Origin: Listeria ivanovii subsp. ivanovii
Lineage (GTDB): Bacteria > Bacillota > Bacilli > Lactobacillales > Listeriaceae
DNA length: 64,000 nucleotides
Assembly: GCF_900187025.1 (NCBI RefSeq)
Contig: NZ_LT906478.1
Coordinates: 666,001-730,000, forward strand
Direction: 5' to 3'
Part shown: positions 55,002 to 63,317 of the stretch, piece after piece
Position numbering within the stretch: position 1 is the first letter of the stretch
How the letters are laid out: each line of letters opens with the position of its first letter
Made by a program: the position numbers and the translations under genes
The notes under the pieces: generated by a model
The model's database searches: none
The model's input: the letters and a program-made list of their open reading frames with translations, nothing else
Told to the model about the DNA's origin: nothing

Positions 55002-55502
55002 ATGAAAAAACCAGTAAAAATCAGCTTAATTATTGTAGGAATTGCCGTAGTAATATTCGCCGGAGTGATGCTTTCTTATCGCTTCTTAAAATCAATGGAC
55101 GTTACCGAAACAGCAGAGGTCAACAAATCTGCCACTGGGAGTCATGTACTGCTCGCAACGCAAGGAAGCAAGTTTAAAGATAGTGTTATCGATCAAGTGA
55201 AAGAAGAAATGGAAGGGAAAAATGTGCATATTTCAATCATTGATACAACCAAATTAGATAAAGTAAAAGCGGATGATTATGATAAGGTCGTTTTATTTAC
55301 AACAGTTCAATCCGATGATATTCCGGAAAACGTCACAACTTTTATGAACGATAACAAAGATAAAAACATCCATATCGCTGTTACCGCTGATTCTGGCAAC
55401 TGGGATGACCAACCAAATGATGTTGATGCGATTTCGGAAGCATCGAAAAGCGAGAATAAACAAGATTTTGTGGATGATTTAACACATGCAATTTTGAAGT
55501 AA
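55002..55502 (+). CDS. Membrane-anchored extracytoplasmic protein with flavodoxin-like pattern, unknown function
   Basis: 166 residues. One N-terminal membrane helix (VKISLIIVGIAVVIFAGVMLSYRFL), then an alternating alpha/beta body (HVLLATQGSKFKDSVIDQVKEEMEGKNVHISIIDTTKLDKVKADDYDKVVLFTTVQSDDIPENVTTFM) in the style of a Rossmann/flavodoxin fold, outside the cell. AGAGGAA before ATG 55002, 25 bases after the transporter. Possible accessory or sensor subunit of the MacB-like pump. Family not recognised. Confidence 0.65.
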   Translation: MKKPVKISLIIVGIAVVIFAGVMLSYRFLKSMDVTETAEVNKSATGSHVLLATQGSKFKDSVIDQVKEEMEGKNVHISIIDTTKLDKVKADDYDKVVLFTTVQSDDIPENVTTFMNDNKDKNIHIAVTADSGNWDDQPNDVDAISEASKSENKQDFVDDLTHAILK

Positions 55503-55514
55503 ATATAAATAGCA

Positions 55515-55559
55515 AAAGTGTAATGTGATGAGAAATCCTTGTCATATTACACTTTTTTA
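55515..55559 (+). terminator. Terminator of the GntR/ABC operon
   Basis: Stem AAAAGTGTAAT (55515-55525) / ATTACACTTTT (55547-55557) with inner TGA/TCA pairing and a T run. Confidence 0.9.
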
Positions 55560-55589
55560 GTTTGAATAATTTCTTGATAAGCAATTAGC

Positions 55590-55598
55590 TGATATAAT
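55590..55598 (+). promoter_or_regulatory. Extended -10 promoter of the FlaR-like gene
   Basis: TG-A-TATAAT at 55590-55598; no matching -35 at 17 bases. 67 bases before ATG 55665. Confidence 0.6.
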
Positions 55599-55664
55599 TA
55601 ACCCATCTAAATGTTTGGACGAGCTAATTTGGTTAAAAACTCCAAAGAATGAAAGGTGGCTGAC

Positions 55665-56222
55665 ATGAATCAATTCAACGATTTACAAAGCAAATTAAAA
55701 AACAAACAAAGAATTTTAGTAATTGGTCCTAATGGTGCTGGAAAGTCAACGTTTTCTTCCAAATTAGGAAAATACTTATCTATGGAAGTATATCACTTAG
55801 ATAAAATATTTTGGAAAAAAGATTGGGAGCATTTGTCTGAATTAGAATTTAAACTTAAAATAGCAGAGATTTTGAATTCGGAGCAACCATACATAATAGA
55901 TGGAGATTATCTATCCAGTTTAAAAGATAGATTGGCATATGCAGACTTAGTTATTTGGATAAAAATACCTGTTAGCATTTGTCTTATCAATATCATGAAA
56001 AGAAGATTTAAATACCTATTCGCAAAAAGACCAGATATGGCAGAAGGATGCGATGAAAAATTGAAATTATCATTTTTAATGTATGCTGCGAAGTATAATA
56101 AACGTTCGGGAATACCAACAAAGGAATTGCTGGAAAATGATTATAAAGGCGAAACCTACATAATTGAAAGTTATAGAGTTTATAAAGAATATTGCAAAGC
56201 CTTAGGAATTGTTGCTGGCTAG
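55665..56222 (+). CDS. FlaR-like P-loop kinase (topology modulation protein family)
   Basis: 185 residues from ATG 55665 (the GTG at 55656 overlaps AAAGGTGG). P-loop [20 protein letters not shown] at about 20-39, LDKIFW and [26 protein letters not shown] as in adenylate-kinase-like FlaR proteins, RxxR lid ([15 protein letters not shown]). Likely a small-molecule or nucleoside-type kinase; the DNA-topology label of the family is historical and weakly supported. Confidence 0.8.
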   Translation: MNQFNDLQSKLKNKQRILVIGPNGAGKSTFSSKLGKYLSMEVYHLDKIFWKKDWEHLSELEFKLKIAEILNSEQPYIIDGDYLSSLKDRLAYADLVIWIKIPVSICLINIMKRRFKYLFAKRPDMAEGCDEKLKLSFLMYAAKYNKRSGIPTKELLENDYKGETYIIESYRVYKEYCKALGIVAG

Positions 56223-56230
56223 ACTACTAA

Positions 56231-56266
56231 AACGATGTAATGATTTTCGTTACATCGTTTTTTTTG
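56231..56266 (+). terminator. Terminator after the FlaR-like gene
   Basis: AACGATGTAA (56231-56240) / TTACATCGTT (56250-56259), 9-base loop, T9 tail. Confidence 0.93.
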
Positions 56267-56272
56267 CTTTTC

Positions 56273-56314
56273 GTAACCGCGGTTACAGATTTAATGGTTA
56301 TTACTGTTTATACT
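56273..56314 (+). promoter_or_regulatory. Palindromic operator and -10 of the hydrolase gene
   Basis: Perfect palindrome GTAACCGCGGTTAC at 56273-56286; TATACT at 56309-56314. The palindrome centre is about 41 bases before the predicted start, the position of a class II Crp-type activator. A near copy lies before the BtlB-like gene at 58006-58019 with the same spacing. Confidence 0.72.
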
Positions 56315-56352
56315 ATGACTATATTCTAGATAAATTAGAGGAGATGGTTTTA

Positions 56353-57192
56353 ATGAGTATTTTGAAATTAGAAGGTGCAAATTTATCCTACCAAAAAGTC
56401 GGACAAGGTCCAGTACTTATCTTTATTCCCGGTGCAAATGGTACAGGTGATATCTTTTTACCGCTCGCAGCAGAATTGCAAGAACATTTTACTGTAGTTA
56501 CTGTGGATCGTCGTGCTTACGGGAAAAGTGGAGTAACCGAAGCATTACCCGAACGTGCAAGCCTAGCTCATGATGACTACCGAGTGAAAAGAGATGCAGC
56601 AGATATTGCGGCACTCGCAAAAGAAGTAAGCGACGAACCAGTCTATATTTTAGGTTCCAGCTCAGGGTCAATTGTTGCTATGCATGTGCTTAGAGATTAT
56701 CCAGCAGTGGTTAAAAAAATTGCTTTTCACGAACCGCCAATCAATACCTTTTTACCAGATGCAAAAAAATGGCAAGATTCCAATGAAGAAATCGTCCAAA
56801 CTGCCATAAATAAAAATATGGCTGAGGCAATGCAACTATTTGGAAAAACACTCCATATTGCACCAATTGATGCGGTAAGTATGTCCAAACCAGCAGTATC
56901 TACAGAAGATGCCATAGAAGAAGATCCAGTAACGAAACAAATGAAATACTGGTTCCAATACGAAATTCGCCAATATACAAGTTCTGATATTTCGGTAGCG
57001 GATTTCGAGCCATATATTGAAAAAATTACTTTACTAAACGGGACTGACTCCAAAGGTTCATTCCCGCAAGATGTAAACAAATATTTATCCGAGCAAACTG
57101 GACTTGAAATCGTAGACATTCCGGGTGGCCATTTAGGTTACATTCAAAAACCTGCTGGATTTGCTGAAGTACTTTTGGAAATGTGGAGCTAA
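56353..57192 (+). CDS. Alpha/beta hydrolase
   Basis: 279 residues from ATG 56353; GAGGAG lies 9 bases ahead. Oxyanion region [20 protein letters not shown], nucleophile elbow [14 protein letters not shown] with Ser in GSSSG, catalytic His in [14 protein letters not shown] near the C-terminus; acid probably in LLNGTDSKG. No signal peptide. Substrate unknown. It forms, with the Crp-type regulator and BtlB-like gene, a conserved Listeria trio and shares an operator with the latter. Confidence 0.87.
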   Translation: MSILKLEGANLSYQKVGQGPVLIFIPGANGTGDIFLPLAAELQEHFTVVTVDRRAYGKSGVTEALPERASLAHDDYRVKRDAADIAALAKEVSDEPVYILGSSSGSIVAMHVLRDYPAVVKKIAFHEPPINTFLPDAKKWQDSNEEIVQTAINKNMAEAMQLFGKTLHIAPIDAVSMSKPAVSTEDAIEEDPVTKQMKYWFQYEIRQYTSSDISVADFEPYIEKITLLNGTDSKGSFPQDVNKYLSEQTGLEIVDIPGGHLGYIQKPAGFAEVLLEMWS

Positions 57193-57199
57193 AGGAAAG

Positions 57200-57236
57200 A
57201 AATCCTGCTAAATAAAAAATTTAGCGGGATTTTTTT
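57200..57236 (+). terminator. Terminator after the hydrolase gene
   Basis: 13-bp stem AAATCCTGCTAAA (57200-57212) / TTTAGCGGGATTT (57220-57232), one G-U pair, T tail to 57236. Confidence 0.92.
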
Positions 57237-57250
57237 GTTCGAAATTGCTA

Positions 57251-57301
57251 TTTGAAAGAAAGTGGTCTATGCTTACCTAGAAAAAACAACTTTCTTTCAA
57301 A
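57251..57301 (+). promoter_or_regulatory. 13-bp inverted repeat overlapping the Crp-like gene's ribosome site
   Basis: TTTGAAAGAAAGT (57251-57263) / ACTTTCTTTCAAA (57289-57301), perfect, 25-base loop. The right arm's last bases are the first As of the AAAGGAG Shine-Dalgarno. If transcribed it would form a stem next to the start; on DNA it could be an autoregulatory operator. Confidence 0.6.
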
Positions 57302-57310
57302 GGAGTAAAC

Positions 57311-57994
57311 ATGATGGATATTCGAACAGAACTGCAAAAAAGCCAATTATGTGAAGATTTTACTGATAATCAATTGACCGAGTTAATGACCCAAATTACC
57401 GTAAGAGAAAAACATTATAAAAATAATGAAATCTTATTTTATACAAAAGAAGCAACGAAAATTTTTATTTTAGTGAATGGAAATGTGGCGATTGCGAAAA
57501 ACACCATTAGTGGGAAACGAATTCTTGGGAAAAGTGTGTCAGAACGAGGAGAGATTACTGGTGAAATTTACTATTTTTCTCACCGTAATCCTTTTTGGGA
57601 TTATGCGATTGCTTTAGAGCCAACCACCGTTCTCGAAATTAGTGGGATTGAAAAAGAAAAACTACAACAATTAGATTTAACCCTTCAAAACCGTCTATTA
57701 GTAAACTTATTAAAAAGCGTAACGAGAAAATTTGAATATATCGGTGAAAAAGTACGGATTACGTCAGAGGATTCTGTTCGAGCCAAAATTAGTAATTATT
57801 TATTAGGATTACAACAAGAAGATGGAAGTATTGAATTAACTGAAACTAGAGAAGAAATTGCCGATTATTTAGATATCACTAGGCCCTCACTTTCAAGAGA
57901 ACTTGGTAGAATGCAAAAAGAAAACATCATTCAAATCGAAGGAAATAAAGTCATAATTTTAGATGTAGTTATTTTTGATGCTTTTATCGAATAA
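57311..57994 (+). CDS. Crp/Fnr-family regulator (lmo0753-like)
   Basis: 227 residues. Beta-roll sensor domain (about 20-120: HYKNNEILFYTKEATKIFILVNGNVAIAKN), dimer helix, HTH (TREEIADYLDITRPSLSRELGRMQKENIIQIEGNKVI). No Cys cluster. It lies between two targets carrying GTAAC-type palindromes, so it is their likely activator. In L. monocytogenes the gene at this place is lmo0753; its recognised effector is not known to me. ATG 57311, second ATG at 57314. Confidence 0.9.
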   Translation: MMDIRTELQKSQLCEDFTDNQLTELMTQITVREKHYKNNEILFYTKEATKIFILVNGNVAIAKNTISGKRILGKSVSERGEITGEIYYFSHRNPFWDYAIALEPTTVLEISGIEKEKLQQLDLTLQNRLLVNLLKSVTRKFEYIGEKVRITSEDSVRAKISNYLLGLQQEDGSIELTETREEIADYLDITRPSLSRELGRMQKENIIQIEGNKVIILDVVIFDAFIE

Positions 57995-58005
57995 AAATAG
58001 ATTTC

Positions 58006-58047
58006 GTAACCGCTGTTACATCTTCTTCATAGGCAAAATGATAAGCT
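58006..58047 (+). promoter_or_regulatory. Palindromic operator and -10 of the BtlB-like gene
   Basis: GTAACCGCTGTTAC at 58006-58019, one mismatch from a perfect dyad and from the copy at 56273; TAAGCT at 58042-58047, exactly as far from the operator as TATACT is upstream of the hydrolase gene. Weak -10, as expected of an activator-dependent promoter. Confidence 0.7.
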
Positions 58048-58079
58048 ATCTGTATTAAACCGAATATGGAGGAGATCCA

Positions 58080-58691
58080 ATGTTATTGACGAGAAATTTA
58101 CCTTATACAGAAGAAACAATGCGTGCCAAAGCGGATATTTTAGAATTGGTTCAATTTGAGCGATTTTGCCGAGATAATGCACTTTGGGATGCGATGGAAA
58201 CTTGTTTTATGAAAGATTCTAGCGTGAAAATATCTTGGTATCAAGGGACTGGTCATGGTTTTATCGAAGCTTCTAAAAAAATGACTAATCCAGCACCACA
58301 CAAAATCTATAACACACAAATTTGGATTAATGGCGACCGCGCTGTTGCTATCATGCAAGCGACAATCCAAACACGTTCCATCATAAATGGCGTGGAAATG
58401 GAATTAAACTCAGATGCTAAGTTGGTTACCCGTGTCGAACGAATAGACGGATCTTGGTATATTAAAGCATTTGAAGGCGTTTATGAAAAAGACTCGCTAA
58501 CCCCTGTAGTGCCAAGTGAAAATGCCAACGTTCCAGCCGAGCTTTTAGCCAATTTCAGAAAAAGTTATGCTTGTTTAGCACTTTCTTTAACATTAAATGG
58601 CTATGAAATCGACAATAGCTTACCAGGAATTGATCGCCCGGAACAAGTGGCCGAATTTTTCAAAGAAGCAGATGAATGGTTAATACAATAA
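58080..58691 (+). CDS. btlB: SnoaL/NTF2-like protein, BtlB-like (bile tolerance)
   Basis: 203 residues with an NTF2/SnoaL-like core (LVQFERFCRDNALWDAMETCFMKDSSVKISWYQGTGHGFIEASKKM ... YNTQIWINGDRAVAIMQATIQTR ... DGSWYIKAFEGVYEKDSL). Matches the 7-alpha-dehydratase-like BtlB of L. monocytogenes (lmo0754), reported to aid bile tolerance; that link is from memory. Ligand not known. GGAGGAG before ATG 58080; operator at 58006. Confidence 0.78.
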   Translation: MLLTRNLPYTEETMRAKADILELVQFERFCRDNALWDAMETCFMKDSSVKISWYQGTGHGFIEASKKMTNPAPHKIYNTQIWINGDRAVAIMQATIQTRSIINGVEMELNSDAKLVTRVERIDGSWYIKAFEGVYEKDSLTPVVPSENANVPAELLANFRKSYACLALSLTLNGYEIDNSLPGIDRPEQVAEFFKEADEWLIQ

Positions 58692-58697
58692 TTTTTT

Positions 58698-58728
58698 GGC
58701 TAGCTAGTGGAAGCTAGTTAGCCTTTTT
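58698..58728 (+). terminator. Terminator after the BtlB-like gene
   Basis: GGCTAGCTAG (58698-58707) / CTAGTTAGCC (58714-58723), one G-U pair, T5. Confidence 0.9.
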
Positions 58729-58810
58729 GAATATAAATACAGGTTTTCATACAAAACTTAGCGAAAATAAGGTATACTAATTTTAGTGTTAAAGCGGAAA
58801 GGAGAATTAG

Positions 58811-59593
58811 ATGGGAAAAGTCGAATCAAGAAGAAATAAAATAATTGAAATATTAAATGAAAATTCGATTTTGTCATTGGCTAACTTAGCTGAATCTCTT
58901 AACGTAACGACAGAAACAATAAGAAACGATTTGAAATCCGAGCAACTCGCTGGAAAAGTAGTTCAAGCACATGGTAGTGTAGCAATTGCTCATACAACCA
59001 TTGCTAGGGATGTACCGTACTCATTTAGAAAAGAAGTTAATTCAAAATCTAAAAGTAAAATAGCGGATCAAGCATGTAAGTTAGTTAGTCCAGGTCAAGT
59101 AATCGCCATTGAACATAATAGCATTTCCGTTATGCTTATACATATGCTTGGTCAATACCCACAGTTGTTGAATAATATTACTATAATTACAAATTCCTTT
59201 AGTATTATGCACTATGTTCAAGAGAAAAAATTAGAACTTCCTATTATTTTTTTAGGTGGAACTTTTAGCTTAAACCAAGAAAATGCTTTCGGTTCGATGA
59301 CTGTCCATCAAATGAAAGAACTAAAAGCGGATATTTCTTTTATAAGTCCAGGTGCGATAGATGAAGACTTAGAAATTACCGCTTATAAAGAACAAGATGC
59401 CGATTTGCAAAAAGCAATCATGAAAAATTCACAAAAAAATATTTTACTTATTGAAAATAGTAAGTACCCAAGCATTGCTATGTGGAAAGTAAATCATGCA
59501 ACGGATTACGATACCATTATTACAGAAGTGGACTTTACTAAAGAGCAGTTAGAAACGTTAGCCAAAGCTCAAATAGATATTTTGAACATCTGA
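58811..59593 (+). CDS. DeoR-family transcriptional regulator
   Basis: 260 residues. N-terminal DeoR HTH (RRNKIIEILNENSILSLANLAESLNVTTETIRNDLKSEQLAGKVVQAHGSV) and a C-terminal sugar-phosphate sensor domain (IADQACKLVSPGQVIAIEHNSISVMLIHML, IIFLGGTFSLNQENAFGSM, DISFISPGAID). Own terminator, same strand as the nucleoside operon that follows, so it is the likely local regulator. A TATACT at 58773-58778 may be its -10. Confidence 0.9.
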   Translation: MGKVESRRNKIIEILNENSILSLANLAESLNVTTETIRNDLKSEQLAGKVVQAHGSVAIAHTTIARDVPYSFRKEVNSKSKSKIADQACKLVSPGQVIAIEHNSISVMLIHMLGQYPQLLNNITIITNSFSIMHYVQEKKLELPIIFLGGTFSLNQENAFGSMTVHQMKELKADISFISPGAIDEDLEITAYKEQDADLQKAIMKNSQKNILLIENSKYPSIAMWKVNHATDYDTIITEVDFTKEQLETLAKAQIDILNI

Positions 59594-59595
59594 TG

Positions 59596-59632
59596 AAAAG
59601 ATAAATTGTTGAAAACCAATTTATCTTTTTTT
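59596..59632 (+). terminator. Terminator after the DeoR-type gene
   Basis: 13-bp stem AAAAGATAAATTG (59596-59608) / CAATTTATCTTTT (59617-59629) with T tail. Confidence 0.93.
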
Positions 59633-59666
59633 GTGATTTAAAACTTGGCAAAACCAAAAATATTAT

Positions 59667-59716
59667 TTGATAATAACCAAATTAATGTTATGATGGATTC
59701 AAGGAAAACGCTTCCT
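59667..59716 (+). promoter_or_regulatory. Promoter and cre-like site of the nucleoside operon
   Basis: TTGATA (59667-59672), 16-base spacer, TATGAT (59689-59694). Downstream AGGAAAACGCTTCCT at 59702-59716 matches the core AnCGnT of a catabolite-repression element and is a near palindrome, where a bound CcpA or DeoR-type protein would act as a roadblock. Confidence 0.6.
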
Positions 59717-59747
59717 ATAAAAAGTCAAGGAATGAGGATTTACTAGA

Positions 59748-60677
59748 ATGGATAATAGCCAGATTTTGAAAATGTTAGAAAGACCAACAGGAAAGGTGGA
59801 TGTCGTATTAGATACAGATACATTTAACGAAATTGATGATCAATATGCCTTGGCGTATATGATTCAATCAAAAGAAAAATTTAATGTGGTAGGAGTGTAT
59901 GCTGCGCCATTTTTAAATCATCATTCTAATGGTCCAAAAGATGGAATGGAAAAGAGTTATGAAGAAATTCTTAGAGTTTATAAATTGTTGAACCGTCCTG
60001 AATTCGAAAAAATCACTTTTAAAGGATCAGTCGATTTTTTAGTTAATTCAGAACCTAAAATGAGTGAGGCTGTCCAACATTTGATTGCCTTGGCACTAGC
60101 ACATAGTCCAGAAAATCCTCTTTATGTCATTGGAATTGCTGCTGCTACTAATATCGCTACAGCTATTTTATTAGAACCAAAAATAACAGAAAATATAGTT
60201 GTTTTATGGTTAGGTGGATTGGGCTATGAATGGCATAATAATTTATCCTTTAATTGTCGACAAGATTTAGTTGCCGCTCGAGTTTTGCTTGATACCCCGC
60301 TGCCACTAATTCAGTTTCCAGGAATGGGCGTTATTTCTGCTTTTGCTACAACTGGACCGGAACTAGAATATTGGTTAAAAGGAAAAAATCATTTTTGTGA
60401 TTATATGATAGCTAGAACGGAAGAAGAAGCAAAAATAACTAATCTAAAAAATGGTGGAAAAGTTTGGTCGCGTGCATTATGGGATGTTGTTCCAATTGGC
60501 TGGCTATTAGGTGAAGAATTTATGAAAGATAAATTAGTTAATAGCCCGATTATGTAAGATAACCATTATTACAGCCAAGATTTTAGACGCCACTTTATTA
60601 AATATGTTTACTTTGTTGAAAGAGATAAATTAATGGAAGATTTATTTGAGAAACTCGCCAAGATTGACAATAATTAG
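59748..60677 (+). pseudogene. Nucleoside hydrolase with a premature in-frame stop
   Basis: The open part encodes 269 residues with the calcium-binding DVVLDTDTFNEIDDQYAL at the N-terminus and AHSPENPLYVIGIAAATNIATAIL in the middle, as in inosine-uridine hydrolases. TAA at 60555-60557 ends it, but the same frame continues for 39 more sense codons (DNHYYSQDFRRHFIKYVYFVERDKLMEDLFEKLA) to TAG at 60675-60677; this is the normal C-terminal helix-strand of the family and restores the usual length of about 308. A single base change explains it. The truncated protein lacks the final active-site region and is probably inactive. Reaction of the intact enzyme: nucleoside + water to base + ribose. Confidence 0.85.
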
Positions 60678-60695
60678 AAATGGAGAAAATGGCAT

Positions 60696-62113
60696 ATGGG
60701 AAAGTATGATAAATTAAATGCGTTCATTATTGAAAATGTAGGTGGAGACAGCAATATAACTGCTTTAACACATTGTGTGACTAGATTACGTTTTACACTA
60801 AAAGATGAGAGTTTAGTTAATAGAGATGCTTTAATTAACCATGAAGAAATTATGACTGCTCAAGCTGCAAATGGTCAATACCAAGTAGTAGTAGGCATGC
60901 AAGTTGGAGATATCTACCAAGAAATGCTGCCGAAATTATCTATTTCGAATCATAAGGAGGAAACAGGCACTAATGATTCCAGTAATAAAGATAAAAAAAC
61001 ATTATTAAATCGTTTCATTGATACGATTACTAAAATTATTACCCCAACCCTTGGAGTGATGATAGGATGTTCTTTGATTTTAGGCGTACAATCACTCTTA
61101 GTTGCGACTAAAGTAGTTAGCCCTGGTGATGGTGCATTTGTTATCTTAAATGCTGTCGGTTATGCTTTGTTTACTTTTTTTCCGGTTATTTTAGGATATA
61201 CAAGTGCGAAAACGTTTAATTCAGACCCGTTTATTGGGATGATTGTTGGTGCTGCACTTGTTTTTCCGAATTTGCTCACTGACTTAGTTGATTCAGAAGC
61301 AATCTATCAATTATTTAGTGGTACTATTTTCCAAACTAATATTTATAGTGATTTTCTTGGGATTCCGATTATTTTTCCTGCGAATGGTTATACTTCAACT
61401 GTTATTCCGATTATTTTCTCCATGTTTTTTTATCAAAATGGGAACATTTTATCCAAAAAATTATTCCTAAATCATTGCATTTCACCTTTGTTCCATTTCT
61501 GACATTGATTATTGGTGTCCCAGCAACTATCTTAGTATTCGGTCCGCTTGCGAATATTGCCAGCAGCATTATTTCCAGTGCAATTTTAGGGTTGTTTGGT
61601 TTCTCGCCAATAGTAACCGCTTTATTTGTTGGAATTCTTTATACGCCACTCGTTATTCTTGGTTTACATTGGCCGCTTGTAGCGATTGGAATAAATAATC
61701 TTGCAACAGCAGGCACCGATTATTTATTACCAATGATTTTTACCGCACCTTTAGCTCAGATGGCTGTTGTATTTGCAGTTTATTTGAAAACGAAAAATCC
61801 GGACGTGAAGAAAATTTGTGTTCCGGCAATGGTTTCCGACTTCTTTTGTATTATTGAGCCCTCTATCTACGGAGTTACCTTACCAGTGAAAAGGCGATTT
61901 GTTTACACTTGTATTGGAACAGCAGTTGGTGCACTTATTATTGCTGTAGCAGGGGTTCATAATTTTGCCAGTACCATTGGTGTTTTAGGAATTGGTGGAT
62001 TTATCAATCCGCAAACCGGTGACGTCTCTTATGTGATTGTTGTAGCGTTAGCCTCACTCGCTACCATGTTGATTGCCTTCTTACTAGCTTTCTTTACTTT
62101 CAAAGAGGCATAA
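60696..62113 (+). pseudogene. PTS EIIBC (glucose/sucrose/beta-glucoside superfamily), frameshifted
   Basis: Two fragments make one EIIBC of about 470 residues. First: EIIB with Cys27 in LTHCVTRLRFTLKD and the first EIIC helices (FIDTITKIITPTLGVMIGCSLILG), reading on to a stop at 61502. Second, in another frame from about 61430: FVPFLTLIIGVPATILVFGPLANIAS ... LGLHWPLVAIGINNLATAGTDYLLP ... to 62113. The shift sits in ATG-T7-A at about 61422-61431; adding one T (T8) joins the frames with a natural sequence. EIIA is a separate gene downstream. Uptake of the unknown substrate is lost unless slippage restores the frame. Confidence 0.88.
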
Positions 62114-62119
62114 TCATTT

Positions 62120-62147
62120 AACCAAGCAAGGGATTTCTTGCTTGGTT
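62120..62147 (+). other. Perfect 11-bp hairpin between the EIIBC and EIIA genes
   Basis: AACCAAGCAAG (62120-62130) / CTTGCTTGGTT (62137-62147), 6-base loop, without a T-run. Perhaps an internal mRNA stabiliser or partial terminator. Confidence 0.65.
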
Positions 62148-62174
62148 TATCAGTAATTACCAAGGAGGACAAAC

Positions 62175-62483
62175 ATGTTTAAACGTTTAAAAAAACAAGA
62201 GAAATGACCATTTTTCAACCAATCGAAGGAACAGCTATTTCTTTAGCAGAGGTAGAGGATTTGGTTTTCAGAAGAATTGATGGGAGTGGGCTTTGCAGTC
62301 CGACCAACTACGGGCACTTTGTTTTCTCCAATAGCTGGTACGGTTGAAAGCATCTTCCCTACGAATCACGCCATTACATTAAAAAGCGTTCCAGGCATAG
62401 ATGTTTTAGTCCATATTGGTCTGGAAACAGTGGAACTTGGTGGTGCGGGAATTCTTCTTGAAGTAAAAAAAGGAGACAGATGA
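62175..62483 (+). pseudogene. PTS EIIA (glucose type), multiply damaged
   Basis: AAGGAGG (62162-62168) points to ATG 62175, whose frame stops after MFKRLKKQEK. One more A in the A7 at about 62189-62195 would lead into TREMTIFQPIEGTAISLAEVEDLVF. A second shift near 62264-62268 is needed to reach the frame of [62 protein letters not shown], which holds the active His of IFPTNHAI/VHIG. The frame then stops at 62481-62483, overlapping the next gene, so the usual last about 40 residues are missing. Inactive as it stands. Confidence 0.82.
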
Positions 62484-63299
62484 TGCTAACATTAGCAGAG
62501 AAAAAAGCAGAAACAATCCACTTTCTACATACAAAAGGAATTAAAGATGCAGACTATGGCTTGATTCTTGGTTCTGGTTTGGGAGATTTAGTAGAAGACA
62601 TTCAAAATAAAATAGAAATCCCTTATGAAGCTATTCCTCATTTTCCAACTACAACGGTTATTGGACATAGTGGAAAGCTTGTTTCAGGAATCTTGTCAGA
62701 AAAAAAGTTTTAGCATTGCAAGGGAGGTTTCATTTTTATGAAGGGCTCCAGATGTCTAGGGTTATTTATCCAGTTCAAATAATGAAATCAATAGCAATAC
62801 ATTCACTTATTGTTACAAATGCTGCTGGAGGGGTGAATGAAGTTTTTAGAACAGGGGACCTGATGTTGCTAACTGATCATATTAATTTTATGAGAACAAA
62901 TCCTTTAATAGGAAAAAATATAGAAGAAAATGGTCCACGCTTCCCAGCTATGAGTCGATCCTATTGCGATCACTATATTAAAAAGCCCAGATAGCTGCAG
63001 AGAAAGTAAACATTTCTTTGAAAAAGGGTGTTTATATGGCTTTTTCTGGACCAAGTTATGAAACTCCAGCAGAAATACAGATGGCTGGGAGATTGGGGTC
63101 AGACGCAGTTGGTATGTCCACTGTTCCAGAAGTAATTGCGGCTAACTATGCAGGAATCAATGTGCCGGGCATATCTTGTATTACTAATTTAGCAGCTGGT
63201 TTACAGACGAGCTTAAATCATGAGGAAGTAGTGGAAACCACCGAGCAAACAAAAAGCAAGTTTAGTATCCTTGTCAAAGAAATATTGAAAGATTTGTAG
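62480..63299 (+). pseudogene. Purine nucleoside phosphorylase (trimeric type), two frameshifts
   Basis: Three consecutive frames make one PNP of about 270 residues. Fragment 1 (to 62713): [30 protein letters not shown]. Fragment 2 (to 62994): [54 protein letters not shown]. Fragment 3 (to 63299): GVYMAFSGPSYETPAEIQMAG, VGMSTVPEVIAA, ITNLAAGL. Both shifts lie in A-runs: A7 at 62700-62706 and A5 at about 62980-62985; one extra A in each joins the frames as EKKVLALQ and KKAQIAAE. ATG 62480 or 62483 follows AAAGGAGA. Reaction of the intact enzyme: (d)inosine or guanosine + phosphate to base + ribose-1-phosphate. Confidence 0.9.
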
Positions 63300-63317
63300 G
63301 AAAGGAAACGACTAATT

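Noticed and set aside
56209-56352. Extended start for the alpha/beta hydrolase
   Set aside because: The extension would span a terminator and the palindromic operator; ATG 56353 has GAGGAG at the right distance.
59748-63299. Treating each fragment as a separate small gene
   Set aside because: Adjacent fragments continue the same protein family in a neighbouring frame, joined by one base in a homopolymer, so they are parts of damaged genes.
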